This document shows, piece by piece, positions 26,511 through 35,234 of a DNA stretch of 64,000 bases. Position 1 is the stretch's first letter, and the number at the start of each line of letters is the position of its first letter. A model generated the notes under the pieces. The model had not been told where the DNA came from and did not search any database. It worked only from the letters and a program-made list of their open reading frames with translations. The position numbers and the translations under genes are program-made. Where the stretch lies: NCBI RefSeq assembly GCF_016595525.1, contig NZ_JAENII010000003.1, positions 186,001-250,000 on the forward strand, read 5' to 3'. Source of the stretch: Haloferula rosea. GTDB taxonomy: Bacteria; Verrucomicrobiota; Verrucomicrobiia; Verrucomicrobiales; Akkermansiaceae.

Positions 26511-27755
26511 ATGCGCCCCATTGTTTTCCTGAGTGCCCTGATGGCCCACGCCCTTCCTGCTGCCCTGATCGTCAACGACGAGCAGACCATCACCCACCAA
26601 GTCAGGGTTCAGCCCATCGTCGTATCCGACTCGGATGGCACCAACACCGCGGTGTTCATGGGATCTCAAAGCACCGAGGATTACATCAAGGGACAGGTCT
26701 ACCGAGCGTGGGCCCAGGTGGGGATCCAGATCATTTGGGAAGACGAAGTGCCCTACTGGGACGATTTCACGAATTCAGGCAACCATGGATCGGGCACCCG
26801 CCCATCGGCAGACCTCTACGCGATCGTGCGAGATGATGACGACGCCCCCAAATCCAGCTCGGAAACGACGATCAACATGTTCTTCGTGAATTCTTGCCCG
26901 GCATTTGCTCAACTCTCAGAGTACCAGGTCGCTGGGTATGCTCGGATTGACCGCAATGGCACCTGTGTCACGATTGGATCCTCCCTCGTCCTGCCTCTCA
27001 ACTGGTCCGATGGGCCTGACTCCGCCAAAGACAGTATTGCCGCCGTCCTCGCCCACGAAATTGGCCATTGTCTCGGACTGAGCCACACCCTCAGCTTGGC
27101 CGACAACCTGATGTACAGCGGCGGTGGAGACCTCGACCCGGAATACCTCATCAGTGAGCAGCGAGGCACCGTTCTCACCGACAACACCGGGATCGATGGC
27201 TTCGACTTTGCGGCCAGCCTGAGCGTCGATCCTCCCCCCGTTGATCCGAATACCAACTACGGGGCCTGGGTCCTGGCCAACGAAGTTGTCGGCGGAGTGG
27301 ATGATGACGATGATGGCGACCGCCTGTCCAACGGGCTCGAATTCTTCTACAATCTTCCTCCCAAGGTGGCGTCATCACTCCCACCACCCACCGAGTCCCC
27401 GCAAGGTCTCATGTGGTCATTGGTCGCCAATCAGGATGCGATTGCCGATGGCTTCACCTGGTTTGCCGAGACCAGCACCGACCTCTCAAACTGGCTTCCT
27501 GCCGGCGGGGATGGAGGGCGCAGCGTCCGGGTGCTGGATTTCAGCAACTTCAATAAGATCCAATTTGCCCTCGCTCCGAACCAACCCGGCGTGTTCCTCC
27601 GTTTCGGTGTCACTCCGCCAGAGTCTTTACTCGGGGCCAGCAGTCAGTCCAGATCACGAAGCACAAGCTCTACCTTGCGGGTCGCCGACGATTCCCATGA
27701 GCATTGCTCCTCGGGATGCTGCCGCCCCAAGACCGTGCCGCTCGCCACGGAGTGA
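26511..27755 (+). CDS. secreted matrixin-like zinc metalloprotease
   Basis: A 414-residue protein with a signal peptide (RPIVFLSALMAHALPAA). The zinc motif HEIGHCLGLSH at about residues 182-192 is a full metzincin motif, and NLMYSGGGDLD near 199 supplies the Met-turn, so it should be a zinc endopeptidase of the M10/M12 type. A calcium-binding-like acidic loop (GVDDDDDGDRLSNGLEFF) and a beta-rich domain resembling other Verrucomicrobial secreted-protein modules follow. The C-terminus is cysteine-rich (HEHCSSGCCRP). It follows a sequence duplicated from upstream of the first metalloprotease, but the catalytic domains differ in type. Substrate unknown. Confidence 0.8.
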   Translation: MRPIVFLSALMAHALPAALIVNDEQTITHQVRVQPIVVSDSDGTNTAVFMGSQSTEDYIKGQVYRAWAQVGIQIIWEDEVPYWDDFTNSGNHGSGTRPSADLYAIVRDDDDAPKSSSETTINMFFVNSCPAFAQLSEYQVAGYARIDRNGTCVTIGSSLVLPLNWSDGPDSAKDSIAAVLAHEIGHCLGLSHTLSLADNLMYSGGGDLDPEYLISEQRGTVLTDNTGIDGFDFAASLSVDPPPVDPNTNYGAWVLANEVVGGVDDDDDGDRLSNGLEFFYNLPPKVASSLPPPTESPQGLMWSLVANQDAIADGFTWFAETSTDLSNWLPAGGDGGRSVRVLDFSNFNKIQFALAPNQPGVFLRFGVTPPESLLGASSQSRSRSTSSTLRVADDSHEHCSSGCCRPKTVPLATE

Positions 27756-27762
27756 GCGGATC

Positions 27763-28221
27763 CTACTGGCGGTTGAACCGCGCCACTTCGCGCTGCGCCT
27801 CGCGCAGCTCGACGCGTTTCTTGATGTCGTGGCGCTGGTCCGAGTGGGTCTTGCCCTTGCCCACACCGATTTCGACCTTCACGCGGCGCCCTTTCCAGTA
27901 CATCCGCAGACAGGGCAAAGTGGAGCCCTTGACCGACATCTCGTTGTCGAGCTTCAGGATCTCCTTCTTGTTCAGCAGCAGCCGCCGCGGCCGCTTGGAT
28001 TCATGCTGGAAGAACGCCCCGGCCGTTTCCCATGGCTGGATGTTGCAGCCATAGAGGAAGACCTGCCCCTTCTCGACGCGTGCGAACGCGTCGGAAATGT
28101 TCGCCTTGCCGGCGCGGACCGACTTCACCTCGGTCCCCTTGAGTTCCAATCCGGCTTCGTAGGTATCGCCGATATGGTAATCGCGACGAGCCTTCCGGTT
28201 GTTCGCGATTTCGTCACTCAT
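27763..28221 (-). CDS. smpB: SsrA-binding protein
   Basis: A 152-residue RNA-binding protein needed for trans-translation: it binds tmRNA and brings it to stalled ribosomes. Conserved blocks are NRKARRDYHIGDTYEAGLEL near the start, VKSVRAGKANISDAFARVEK, and the basic tail GKGKTHSDQRHDIKKRVELR. Length is normal. It follows rpoZ on the same strand after 41 bases, so the two are probably co-transcribed; it is convergent with the second metalloprotease, 7 bases away. tmRNA itself was not found here. Confidence 0.97.
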   Translation of the reverse strand: MSDEIANNRKARRDYHIGDTYEAGLELKGTEVKSVRAGKANISDAFARVEKGQVFLYGCNIQPWETAGAFFQHESKRPRRLLLNKKEILKLDNEMSVKGSTLPCLRMYWKGRRVKVEIGVGKGKTHSDQRHDIKKRVELREAQREVARFNRQ

Positions 28222-28262
28222 GGACTGTGGAAGGAGCTTCCGTCAGACGGAGCCGCCTCGCT

Positions 28263-28535
28263 TCACTGGTTGACGCCTTCGCCCACCAACTTGATCTTGC
28301 CTTCAATGATTTCCTGAAGGGCGATATCGGCCGCACCCATGCTGGGCACCGTCGGGATCAGTGGGGATCGCCCGCTGTTCAACTGACGGACACGCTTCGA
28401 GACCATGTTGATCAGAACCAGGGGATCGGTCACAACTTCAGATGCCTTCTCAACAAGATCGCTTTTCATGGGAGTGCCTGCAAACCGGGAATGGGGCTTC
28501 GGCTGCTCGATCGGAATGATGTTGTCGGAAGACAT
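28263..28535 (-). CDS. rpoZ: RNA polymerase omega subunit
   Basis: About 90 residues. The core region KSDLVEKASEVVTDPLVLIN followed by MVSKRVRQLNSGRSP and the segment ADIALQEIIEGKI is the omega fold, which helps assemble beta-prime in RNA polymerase. The ATG at 28535 is chosen; a downstream ATG at 28469 would also be in the family range. It is the first gene of an rpoZ-smpB unit. Confidence 0.85.
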   Translation of the reverse strand: MSSDNIIPIEQPKPHSRFAGTPMKSDLVEKASEVVTDPLVLINMVSKRVRQLNSGRSPLIPTVPSMGAADIALQEIIEGKIKLVGEGVNQ

Positions 28536-28671
28536 GCCGTGCCAGCCAGCCATCCACAGCCGGGACGCGCGAGAAAACAGAGATTCACCGGATTGACAAG
28601 AGAAATCCGGCATTCGACGGCCAAAACAGGCAAATTCTCCCCTCGCTCATCGATTCCTCAAACGGATCCGC

Positions 28672-29070
28672 TCACTTCGGCATCAGGTCGATCCCGAACG
28701 GCCGCAGAAGCACCACCGTCAGCCAGAAGAAGCCGATGGTGATGAGGCAATTGACGCCCAGAGCCGGCCAGAACCCCCAACCGTGGCGCAGCATCCACGG
28801 CAGAATCAGGAACATCGGCATCGTCGGAAGCACGAACCAGAACGTCGACTCCGCGTGATTGGCGATTCTGCCCGGCTGCTCCGGCCTTTCTGCCTGCATC
28901 CAGATCATCGCGATCAACGAGGTCAGTGGCAGGGCGATGAGCAGCGCCGAAAGCCGGTCACTGAACGCCTGGACCTTGGTCACCAGAAGGATGATCACGG
29001 CGGTGACCAGCACCTTCACCAGATCCTTCCCCGAAAACGAAAAAACTTCCTGCCATGGAATCTTGCTCAT
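28672..29070 (-). CDS. DUF3147 family membrane protein
   Basis: A 132-residue, four-helix membrane protein of the DUF3147 type: helix one includes LVKVLVTAVIILLVTKVQAF, followed by LSALLIALPLTSLIAMIWM, then an acidic loop AERPEQPGR, LPTMPMFLILPWMLR and LGVNCLITIGFFWLTVVLL. The domain name is known; function is not. It stands alone upstream of rpoZ, divergent from the lipoprotein gene at 29114. Confidence 0.8.
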   Translation of the reverse strand: MSKIPWQEVFSFSGKDLVKVLVTAVIILLVTKVQAFSDRLSALLIALPLTSLIAMIWMQAERPEQPGRIANHAESTFWFVLPTMPMFLILPWMLRHGWGFWPALGVNCLITIGFFWLTVVLLRPFGIDLMPK

Positions 29071-29113
29071 GCTGTGACTTGCGACACCTCAGAGCAACCG
29101 ATACTGGTGAGGC

Positions 29114-29935
29114 ATGCAAGCCCCTCCTTTCGCCGCCTTGGCGCTCGTCGCCCTGCTCACCGCCACATCCTGTGGACCCGCTCCCGCCTCCAGCGACGTC
29201 CAGCCCGCCGCCTCGAACCTCAGCGCCGCCCAGAAGCAGGCCATCGGCCGCAAGATCTGGCAGAACGAGTGCGGCGGAACCGTCGACGGCCTGACCACTT
29301 GGAACGTGGGCGAGGAATTCCCCTCGCTGGGGATCGGTCACTTCATCTGGTATCCTGCGGGATTCAATGGGCGCTTCAACGAGACCTGGCCCCAGTTCGT
29401 ATCCTTCGCCGGCAAGCAAGGCGTCAAACTGCCCGCCGTGGCCTACGCCAAGGACTGCCCATGGCAGACGAAAGCGCAGTTCCAGCAGCAGTTCCGCGGT
29501 GCCCAGATGAACGAACTCCGCACCTGGCTGTCACGCAATGTCGGCATCCAGACCGATTTCATCATCGCCAGGTCCCGGGCCGCCGTGCCGAAGACCATCG
29601 CGGCCGCGCCGGCCGCATCCCGTGCCCGGGTTAAGGCCAACTACGACAAGGTCGCCACCACCTCCAACGGAACCTACGCCCTGATCGACTACGTGAATTT
29701 CAAGGGTGACGGCACCAAGGCATCCGAACGCTACAACGGCCAGGGCTGGGGACTGCTTCAGGTTCTCGAAGGCATGAAGGATGTGCCGGCCGGCCAGGCC
29801 GCCGCCGCCGAATTCGCCGCATCCGCCAAACGCGCGCTCGACCGCCGCATTGCCAACTCACCCAAGGACCGGGGGGAATCCCGCTGGCGGGAAGGCTGGC
29901 ACAACCGCTGCAACACCTATGCGCGCCCGCTCTAA
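29114..29935 (+). CDS. lipoprotein, possible lysozyme-like fold
   Basis: A 273-residue lipoprotein with signal ALALVALLTATSCG. The mature part begins KQAIGRKIWQNECGGTVDGL followed by TTWNVGEEFPSLGIGHFIWYP, a strongly conserved-looking Glu/Gly/His pattern that recalls muramidase-like domains (a Glu preceding a SLGIGH segment). I recall this pattern as a conserved unnamed bacterial family but cannot name it. A later KDCPWQTKAQFQQQFRGAQM and a GQGWGLLQVLEGM segment follow. Likely periplasmic; enzymatic activity is not established. It is adjacent to the pqi operon, starting 21 bases before it. Confidence 0.6.
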   Translation: MQAPPFAALALVALLTATSCGPAPASSDVQPAASNLSAAQKQAIGRKIWQNECGGTVDGLTTWNVGEEFPSLGIGHFIWYPAGFNGRFNETWPQFVSFAGKQGVKLPAVAYAKDCPWQTKAQFQQQFRGAQMNELRTWLSRNVGIQTDFIIARSRAAVPKTIAAAPAASRARVKANYDKVATTSNGTYALIDYVNFKGDGTKASERYNGQGWGLLQVLEGMKDVPAGQAAAAEFAASAKRALDRRIANSPKDRGESRWREGWHNRCNTYARPL

Positions 29936-29956
29936 CGGCGGAGTGTCGTTCCCTGC

Positions 29957-30628
29957 ATGAAGCGGCACCACCATGGGCTCGCGTGGCCACGGGTCGACCC
30001 CGATGAAAAGGTCGCCTGCCATTTCTGCGATGCCATTCAGGACGCCCCCGCCCTTAAGGAGGGCGAGGCAGCCTATTGTGGTCACTGCGGCGAACTGCTC
30101 TACCAGAACCGACCGCGCTCGCTTTCCCGAGCGACGGGTTACGCCACGGCGGCCATCATCTTCACCATTCTGACCCACTGCTTCCCCTTCCTCAGCATGA
30201 AGGCAGCAGGCGCCTACACGGAACTGAGCCTCGTCGGCTCCTCCATCGCCCTCGCCAACGACGGCTATCCCTTCCTCGCATTCCTGAGCATCATTTTCAC
30301 CGTGATCGCACCGCTCGTCCTGACCGGAGGATTGCTCTACGTCTGCGGACCCCTGCAGTACGGGAAGGCACTGCCCGGCTCACTCGCCCTGACCCGCTGG
30401 ATCCAGCGCTCTGAACCCTGGTCCATGCTCGAAGTCTTCCTCCTGGGGTTCATTGTCTCGCTCCTGAAGCTCGGCCATCTCGCCGAACTCCAGTTCCACA
30501 TCGGCCTGTGGTCACTCGTCGCGCTCGTCATCTGCATCGCCGGTGCGATGGCTGGCATCGACCGACGCGAATTGTGGGACCGGCTCGAAATTGCCTACCG
30601 GAAGAACAACCCTCCCGCCACACGATGA
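29957..30628 (+). CDS. pqiA: PqiA-like membrane protein, first half
   Basis: A 223-residue protein corresponding to one half of Escherichia coli PqiA. It has a zinc-ribbon-like motif (CHFCDAIQ ... YCGHCGELL) near residues 20-50 and four membrane segments (for example GYATAAIIFTILTHCFPFL). PqiA works with PqiB and PqiC in lipid transport between inner and outer membranes. It overlaps the next gene by four bases (ATGA), so the two halves are made together. In E. coli the two halves are fused in one protein. Confidence 0.88.
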   Translation: MKRHHHGLAWPRVDPDEKVACHFCDAIQDAPALKEGEAAYCGHCGELLYQNRPRSLSRATGYATAAIIFTILTHCFPFLSMKAAGAYTELSLVGSSIALANDGYPFLAFLSIIFTVIAPLVLTGGLLYVCGPLQYGKALPGSLALTRWIQRSEPWSMLEVFLLGFIVSLLKLGHLAELQFHIGLWSLVALVICIAGAMAGIDRRELWDRLEIAYRKNNPPATR

Positions 30629-31260
30629 GTGCCGATGCTCCCACAGGCTTCGCCGCCGAGCAGGGTCTGGCCAGCTGCCATACCTGTGGACGGCTCAGTC
30701 CGGTCGCCAGCGGGCGCTGCCCCCGCTGTGACACACCACTGCATCTCAGGAAACCGGAGAGTCTGACCCGCACCTGGGCCCTTCTCGCGGCCGCCGTCCT
30801 CTTCTACATCCCGGCCATGGGCCTGCCCGTCATGCGTGTTTCCGGACTCGGCGGCGGGGAAGACAGTACGATCATGTCCGGCGTGATCACCTTCTGGCAA
30901 ATGGGGTCCTACCCGGTCGCCATCATCATTTTCACCGCCAGCGTGCTCATCCCCATCCTGAAAATCCTCGCCCTCATCTGGCTGTGCCTCGCAGCCGGAG
31001 GCAAGCTCGGCGGAAGCTCCCGCGCCCTTGCCACCACCTACCACATCACCGAGCTTGTCGGTCGGTGGTCGATGGTCGATGTGTTCGTCGTCGCCATTCT
31101 CGCTTGCCTCGTCAGACTCGGTTCGCTGATGACCATCACGCCCGGACCGGCCGCACTGTCATTCGCAGCCGTCGTCATCCTCACCATGTTTTCCGCCATG
31201 TCCTTCGATCCCCGATTGCTTTGGGACCAACGACGTCGCATGACCACCCCTGCCCCATGA
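30625..31260 (+). CDS. pqiA: PqiA-like membrane protein, second half
   Basis: About 211 residues from the ATG at 30625, which overlaps the first-half stop. It has a second zinc ribbon (CHTCGRLSPVASGRCPRC) and four membrane segments (including ALLAAAVLFYIPAMGLPVM and VDVFVVAILACLVRLGSL). With the preceding gene it makes up a complete PqiA. It overlaps the pqiB-like gene by ATGA as well, a fully coupled operon. Confidence 0.88.
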   Translation: MSADAPTGFAAEQGLASCHTCGRLSPVASGRCPRCDTPLHLRKPESLTRTWALLAAAVLFYIPAMGLPVMRVSGLGGGEDSTIMSGVITFWQMGSYPVAIIIFTASVLIPILKILALIWLCLAAGGKLGGSSRALATTYHITELVGRWSMVDVFVVAILACLVRLGSLMTITPGPAALSFAAVVILTMFSAMSFDPRLLWDQRRRMTTPAP

Positions 31261-32909
31261 GCCAAGACACCCCCAAAAAGACCACCCCGGTCGTCCGCCG
31301 TCGCCGACGACTCAGCTCGGTCTGGCTGATTCCTATCGTTGCCCTCGGCCTGGCGGGCTGGCTGGTCTGGAAAAACCAGATCGACAAGGGCGTGCTCGCC
31401 ACCATCACCTTCGAAACCGCCGAAGGCCTCGCCGCCGGCAAGACCGAAATCCGCTGCCGCTCCGTGCGGGTGGGCACCGTGGAGAAAGTCATCCTTGCCC
31501 CCGATCTCAAGGCCGTGGACGTCCAGGTCCGCATCGACCCCGCCTACGAGGAATTGCTGCGCTACGACACCCGGTTCTGGGTCGTCAGGCCACGGGTCTC
31601 CACCAGCGCCGTCTCCGGGCTTGGAACCCTGATCACCGGCGCCTACATCGAACTCGAACCCGGAGAAGGCCCGGCTGGCGCCAGTCTCTACACCGGTCTG
31701 GAAGAACCCCCCGTCACCAGCTCGAACGTTCCCGGTCTACGCCTCACCCTGATTTCCTCCACCGCCGGATCACTCAGCGTCGGAGCACCAATCTACTTTC
31801 GCGACTTCGCCGTCGGCAAGGTCGAGCGCCAGACCCTCTCGCTCGAAACCAAACAGATCAAATACAGTATCTACATCAGTGAGAAGTATGCGTCGCTGGT
31901 GAATTCCCGAACCCGCTTCTGGAATACCAGCGGCATCGATGTCACCGCCGGAGCCGACGGTTTCAAGTTCCGGACCCCATCGTTCCAGGCGATCGTCACC
32001 GGAGGGGCCTCCTTCTTCACCCCTGCGGACGCGAAGAATGCACCCGCGGTTCAGGACGGAGACACCTTCAAGCTCTTCGATGACGAGACCTCCGCTCGCG
32101 ACTCCGCCTTCGAGCCTGACCAGCAGATCCTCATGTTCTTCGACCAGTCGGTGCGCGGACTCAAGCGCGGAGCGCCGGTGGAATTCCGCGGCATCTCCCT
32201 CGGCCGCGTCATCGACATCTCCTTCAAGTACTCCGAGCCGGGCGATGCCCGGGTTCCAGTGCTCGCCGAGATCAGCGGCAAGAGCTTCGACCAGGCGACC
32301 TCCGTCGACGGCACCCCGGGGAAACTCGATCTCGCCGATGCCGTCCAGCGCGGATTGCGCGCCCGTCTTGCCACCGGCTCGCTGCTGACAGGCGCGCTCT
32401 ACATCGATTTGGACCTGCTACCCGACGCCCCACCGCAGACGATCTCACAAATGGATGGATACGACGTCATCCCCACGGTTTCCTCCGGCCTCGCCCAGCT
32501 CGAACTCAAGGTGAATGCCATCCTCGCCAAAATCGAGGCGCTCCCGCTGGAAGACACCCTGAACAGCTTTGGCAAGGCCGCCGATGAAGCGGCGCTGACC
32601 CTGGCCGAAGCCCGTGGCACACTCGACGAACTCGACAAGTCGCTCGGTGAATTCGAAAAACTCATCGCCGCCGACTCGACGCAGTCCCTCCCCGATGAGT
32701 TGAACCAGACTTTGGCCGAACTCAGAACCTCCATCGAATCCATCGGGCCATCCGGCGCGGTCCAGGGCGACCTCCGCCGCACCCTCGATGAGCTCCGTGC
32801 CGCTCTCCGTGCCTTCGAATCCCTGTCGACCACCATCGACGAAAAGCCCAACTCCCTGCTGTTCGGTCGTGAGTCATCCGGCGACCCCATTCCCCGCGCC
32901 CGGCGCTAA
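31257..32909 (+). CDS. pqiB: PqiB-like MCE lipid-transport protein
   Basis: About 550 residues from the ATG at 31257. One N-terminal membrane anchor (VWLIPIVALGLAGWLVW) is followed by three MCE domains: GLAAGKTEIRCRSVRVGTV, then ISSTAGSLSVGAPIYFRDF, then SVRGLKRGAPVEFRGISLG. A long C-terminal helical region with repeated leucine/alanine heptads (about residues 400-520) should form the needle-like bundle spanning the periplasm. It transfers lipids between membranes. Length and domain order equal E. coli PqiB. Confidence 0.95.
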   Translation: MSQDTPKKTTPVVRRRRRLSSVWLIPIVALGLAGWLVWKNQIDKGVLATITFETAEGLAAGKTEIRCRSVRVGTVEKVILAPDLKAVDVQVRIDPAYEELLRYDTRFWVVRPRVSTSAVSGLGTLITGAYIELEPGEGPAGASLYTGLEEPPVTSSNVPGLRLTLISSTAGSLSVGAPIYFRDFAVGKVERQTLSLETKQIKYSIYISEKYASLVNSRTRFWNTSGIDVTAGADGFKFRTPSFQAIVTGGASFFTPADAKNAPAVQDGDTFKLFDDETSARDSAFEPDQQILMFFDQSVRGLKRGAPVEFRGISLGRVIDISFKYSEPGDARVPVLAEISGKSFDQATSVDGTPGKLDLADAVQRGLRARLATGSLLTGALYIDLDLLPDAPPQTISQMDGYDVIPTVSSGLAQLELKVNAILAKIEALPLEDTLNSFGKAADEAALTLAEARGTLDELDKSLGEFEKLIAADSTQSLPDELNQTLAELRTSIESIGPSGAVQGDLRRTLDELRAALRAFESLSTTIDEKPNSLLFGRESSGDPIPRARR

Positions 32910-32948
32910 GGCATCTCCACTCCCTGCCACCCCTTGCTCGCTCACCAC

Positions 32949-33518
32949 ATGCCCCGACTCATCCTCTTCCTGAAGCTGGCCGCCATCGCTGCGATCGCGG
33001 CCCACCTGTCCTCCTGCGCACCAGCGAAAAGCTACTACCTTCTCACTCCGGAAGGCTCCGCCCCTGCCGGCGGTGGCATGGGCATCGGTGTCGGCCCCGT
33101 CGCCCTCGCCGCCTACCTCGATCGACCGAACCTCGTATTCCAGGAAGGCGCCAATCGCCTCGCCCTCGCCGAATCCCACCGCTGGGCCGGCGACCTCGAA
33201 GACAACATCGCCTCGGTCATCGCCACCAACCTCGGTCGACGCAAGAACACCGGCAACGTCCGCACCTACCCTTGGGGAGACGACAGCCAGCTCCGCTACC
33301 AGGTCAGCATCGATATCCGCCAGCTCCACGGCACCGCCAATGGCGATGCCTTCGTCGACGCCGCTTGGCGGGTCTACTCCCTGCCTGACCGGCGCATGAT
33401 CACCTCGAAATCGTGGTCCGGCACCGAACCGCTGCGGGCCGACGGATACGACGAGCTGGCCGCCGCCCAATCCCGGCTCCTTGCCAAGCTGTCGACCCGC
33501 ATTGCGGATTCCATGTAG
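32949..33518 (+). CDS. pqiC: PqiC-type lipoprotein
   Basis: A 189-residue lipoprotein. The signal LILFLKLAAIAAIAAHLSSC ends at a lipobox cysteine and the mature start PAKSYYLLTPEG is typical of PqiC/DUF330 proteins. A later DIRQLHGTANGDAFVDAAWR segment and an alternating beta pattern match. PqiC sits in the outer membrane and binds the tip of PqiB. It completes the pqiA-pqiA-pqiB-pqiC operon. I use the ATG at 32949 rather than 32934. Confidence 0.85.
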   Translation: MPRLILFLKLAAIAAIAAHLSSCAPAKSYYLLTPEGSAPAGGGMGIGVGPVALAAYLDRPNLVFQEGANRLALAESHRWAGDLEDNIASVIATNLGRRKNTGNVRTYPWGDDSQLRYQVSIDIRQLHGTANGDAFVDAAWRVYSLPDRRMITSKSWSGTEPLRADGYDELAAAQSRLLAKLSTRIADSM

Positions 33519-33665
33519 CCGCGATCCGCCCGCGTATCGAATGGCGGAAGACTCCATGATCGGACAGATCCGACTAACGGATTTCCCGCCGGCCAGCCCT
33601 GCAGCCACGCGCCGACAACTTCCAAAAGTCTTGCCAGACGGACCATCCGGCCCTACCTCCGCGCC

Positions 33666-34097
33666 ATGGCTCTCGAGACTACCCTCATCCTGTTCAAACC
33701 TGATGCCGTTTCCAAGGGCATCGTCGGCACCGTGCTTTCCCGCTACGAAAAGGAAGGCTTCAAGATTCGCGGCCTCAAGATGATGGCCCTCAGCGACGAA
33801 CTCCTTGCCGAGCACTACTCGCACATCGCCGACAAACCATTCTTCCCGGAAGTTCGCGGCTTCATGCAGGAGACTCCTGTGGTTGCCCTCGCTCTGGAAG
33901 GCGAAGACGTCATCAGCCGCGTCCGCGACCTGCTCGGCCCCACCGATTCCAAGGAAGCCGCCCCCGGCACCATCCGTGGTGACTTCGGCGACAAGGGTGG
34001 AGACGCCAAGATGCGCAACGTCTGCCACGCTTCCGACGGCGCAGACACCGCCACCGTCGAGCTCAAGCGCTTCTTCAACGAAGGCGAAATCGTCTGA
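33666..34097 (+). CDS. ndk: nucleoside diphosphate kinase
   Basis: A 143-residue enzyme that transfers the gamma-phosphate of ATP to nucleoside diphosphates. The start ALETTLILFKPDAVSKGIVG is canonical. The phosphohistidine is in RNVCHASDGADTATVEL near residue 121, with an acidic block before it (GDFGDKGGDAKMRN) a little longer than usual. Length is otherwise standard. It stands alone and is followed by a strong terminator. Confidence 0.97.
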   Translation: MALETTLILFKPDAVSKGIVGTVLSRYEKEGFKIRGLKMMALSDELLAEHYSHIADKPFFPEVRGFMQETPVVALALEGEDVISRVRDLLGPTDSKEAAPGTIRGDFGDKGGDAKMRNVCHASDGADTATVELKRFFNEGEIV

Positions 34098-34139
34098 TTC
34101 CCTCGCACCACGGCATCCAGCCGTTGGTCGACCTTTCCC

Positions 34140-34171
34140 AAGCGGTCTCTTCCTCACGGAAGAGGCCGCTT
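34140..34171. terminator. bidirectional terminator between ndk and the BASS transporter
   Basis: A 14-base stem (AAGCGGTCTCTTCC with GGAAGAGGCCGCTT, one G-T pair) around a four-base loop, followed by TTGG. It lies between two convergent genes, 42 bases after the ndk stop and 6 bases before the transporter stop. Confidence 0.75.
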
Positions 34172-34177
34172 TGGCGT

Positions 34178-35173
34178 TCAGGAGGCATCGCGATCCGCCT
34201 CACCCACATCGTCCGCCTCTGATCGCCGCGCATCCGACCCATCCCTGCCCCAGATCGCGGCAAGGATGCTTCCGATCAGGCAGTGATAGACCGCCGAGAT
34301 CGCGGCCGGCACCGGGGCCACCGCATATTGCGGAAAGTGCTCTTTCGCCAACGCCGCGCCCAGTCCGCTGTTCTGCATCCCGACCTCGATGGAGACAGTC
34401 CGGCGAAATGCCTCCGGCTTGCCCGCCAGCTTCATCAACACATAGCCCAGACCAAAGCCGGACAGGTGCAGCAACAGCACCGAGACAAACAACGGACCCG
34501 CCACGGCGGAAATCGACAGCCGATTCACGCCCACGATGTAGCCGACGATCAGCACAATGATCCACACGCTGAGCACCGGCCCGAGCGCTCCCACCCAGCG
34601 GCGAATCGGCTCCGGGTTCCTCATCCGGTCGAGCAGGGAATTGACTGCGATGCCTGCCACCAGCGGCAACAGCACGATCTGGATCATCGACTTGAACAGC
34701 CCCCAGGCGTCCACATTCAGGATGCTGCCCGCCAACCACTTCGTCAGCAGCGGGGTCATCACCACCGCCGTGAAAGTCGACGTCATCGTCATCAGCACAC
34801 TCAGCGGCACGTTGGCCCGCGCGAGATAGCACACCACATTCGACGCCGTGCCGCCCGGACAGCACGACACGAGAATCAACCCAATCGCCAAACCCGGCTC
34901 GAGCCCGAAGGTCGTCGCAAGCAACCACCCACTCGCAGGCATCACGGTGAACTGGGCCGCCACACCGATCAGCACGCAGACCGGGTGCCGGATCACCGAC
35001 TGGAAATCCTGCACCCGCAGCGTCAGCCCCATCCCCAGCATGATGACCCCCAGACCCGGCTTGATCAGCGGTCCCACCCACGCCCACTGGTCGGGAAAAA
35101 ACCACGCCCAGGCGCAGCCCAGCACCACCCACAGTGGAAAACCCACCGCGATCCATCGACAGATTCGAATCAC
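34178..35173 (-). CDS. bile acid:sodium symporter family (BASS) transporter
   Basis: A 331-residue membrane protein with about nine to ten segments. The BASS signature GLILVSCCPGGTASNVVCYL, with the following TMTSTFTAVVMTPLLTKWL, is diagnostic. The substrate is a sodium-coupled organic anion, unknown in this case. GTG start at 35173. A polar acidic tail (DARRSEADDVGEADRDAS) ends the protein. Another long open frame on the same strand is a codon shadow. Confidence 0.9.
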   Translation of the reverse strand: MIRICRWIAVGFPLWVVLGCAWAWFFPDQWAWVGPLIKPGLGVIMLGMGLTLRVQDFQSVIRHPVCVLIGVAAQFTVMPASGWLLATTFGLEPGLAIGLILVSCCPGGTASNVVCYLARANVPLSVLMTMTSTFTAVVMTPLLTKWLAGSILNVDAWGLFKSMIQIVLLPLVAGIAVNSLLDRMRNPEPIRRWVGALGPVLSVWIIVLIVGYIVGVNRLSISAVAGPLFVSVLLLHLSGFGLGYVLMKLAGKPEAFRRTVSIEVGMQNSGLGAALAKEHFPQYAVAPVPAAISAVYHCLIGSILAAIWGRDGSDARRSEADDVGEADRDAS

Positions 35174-35234
35174 TCCTCACAGAGGGCCCTTACCACGCAG
35201 ACCAATGCAAGCCCCCAATCTGTCGGTCACGGCA

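Noticed and set aside
32874-34157. 427-codon minus-strand frame across pqiC and ndk
   Set aside because: It covers two well-identified plus-strand genes and shows no family motifs.
34200-35180. 326-codon frame overlapping the BASS gene on the same strand
   Set aside because: Composition is Gly/Ala/Asp/Arg rich without segments, whereas the other frame has the BASS signature and membrane helices.
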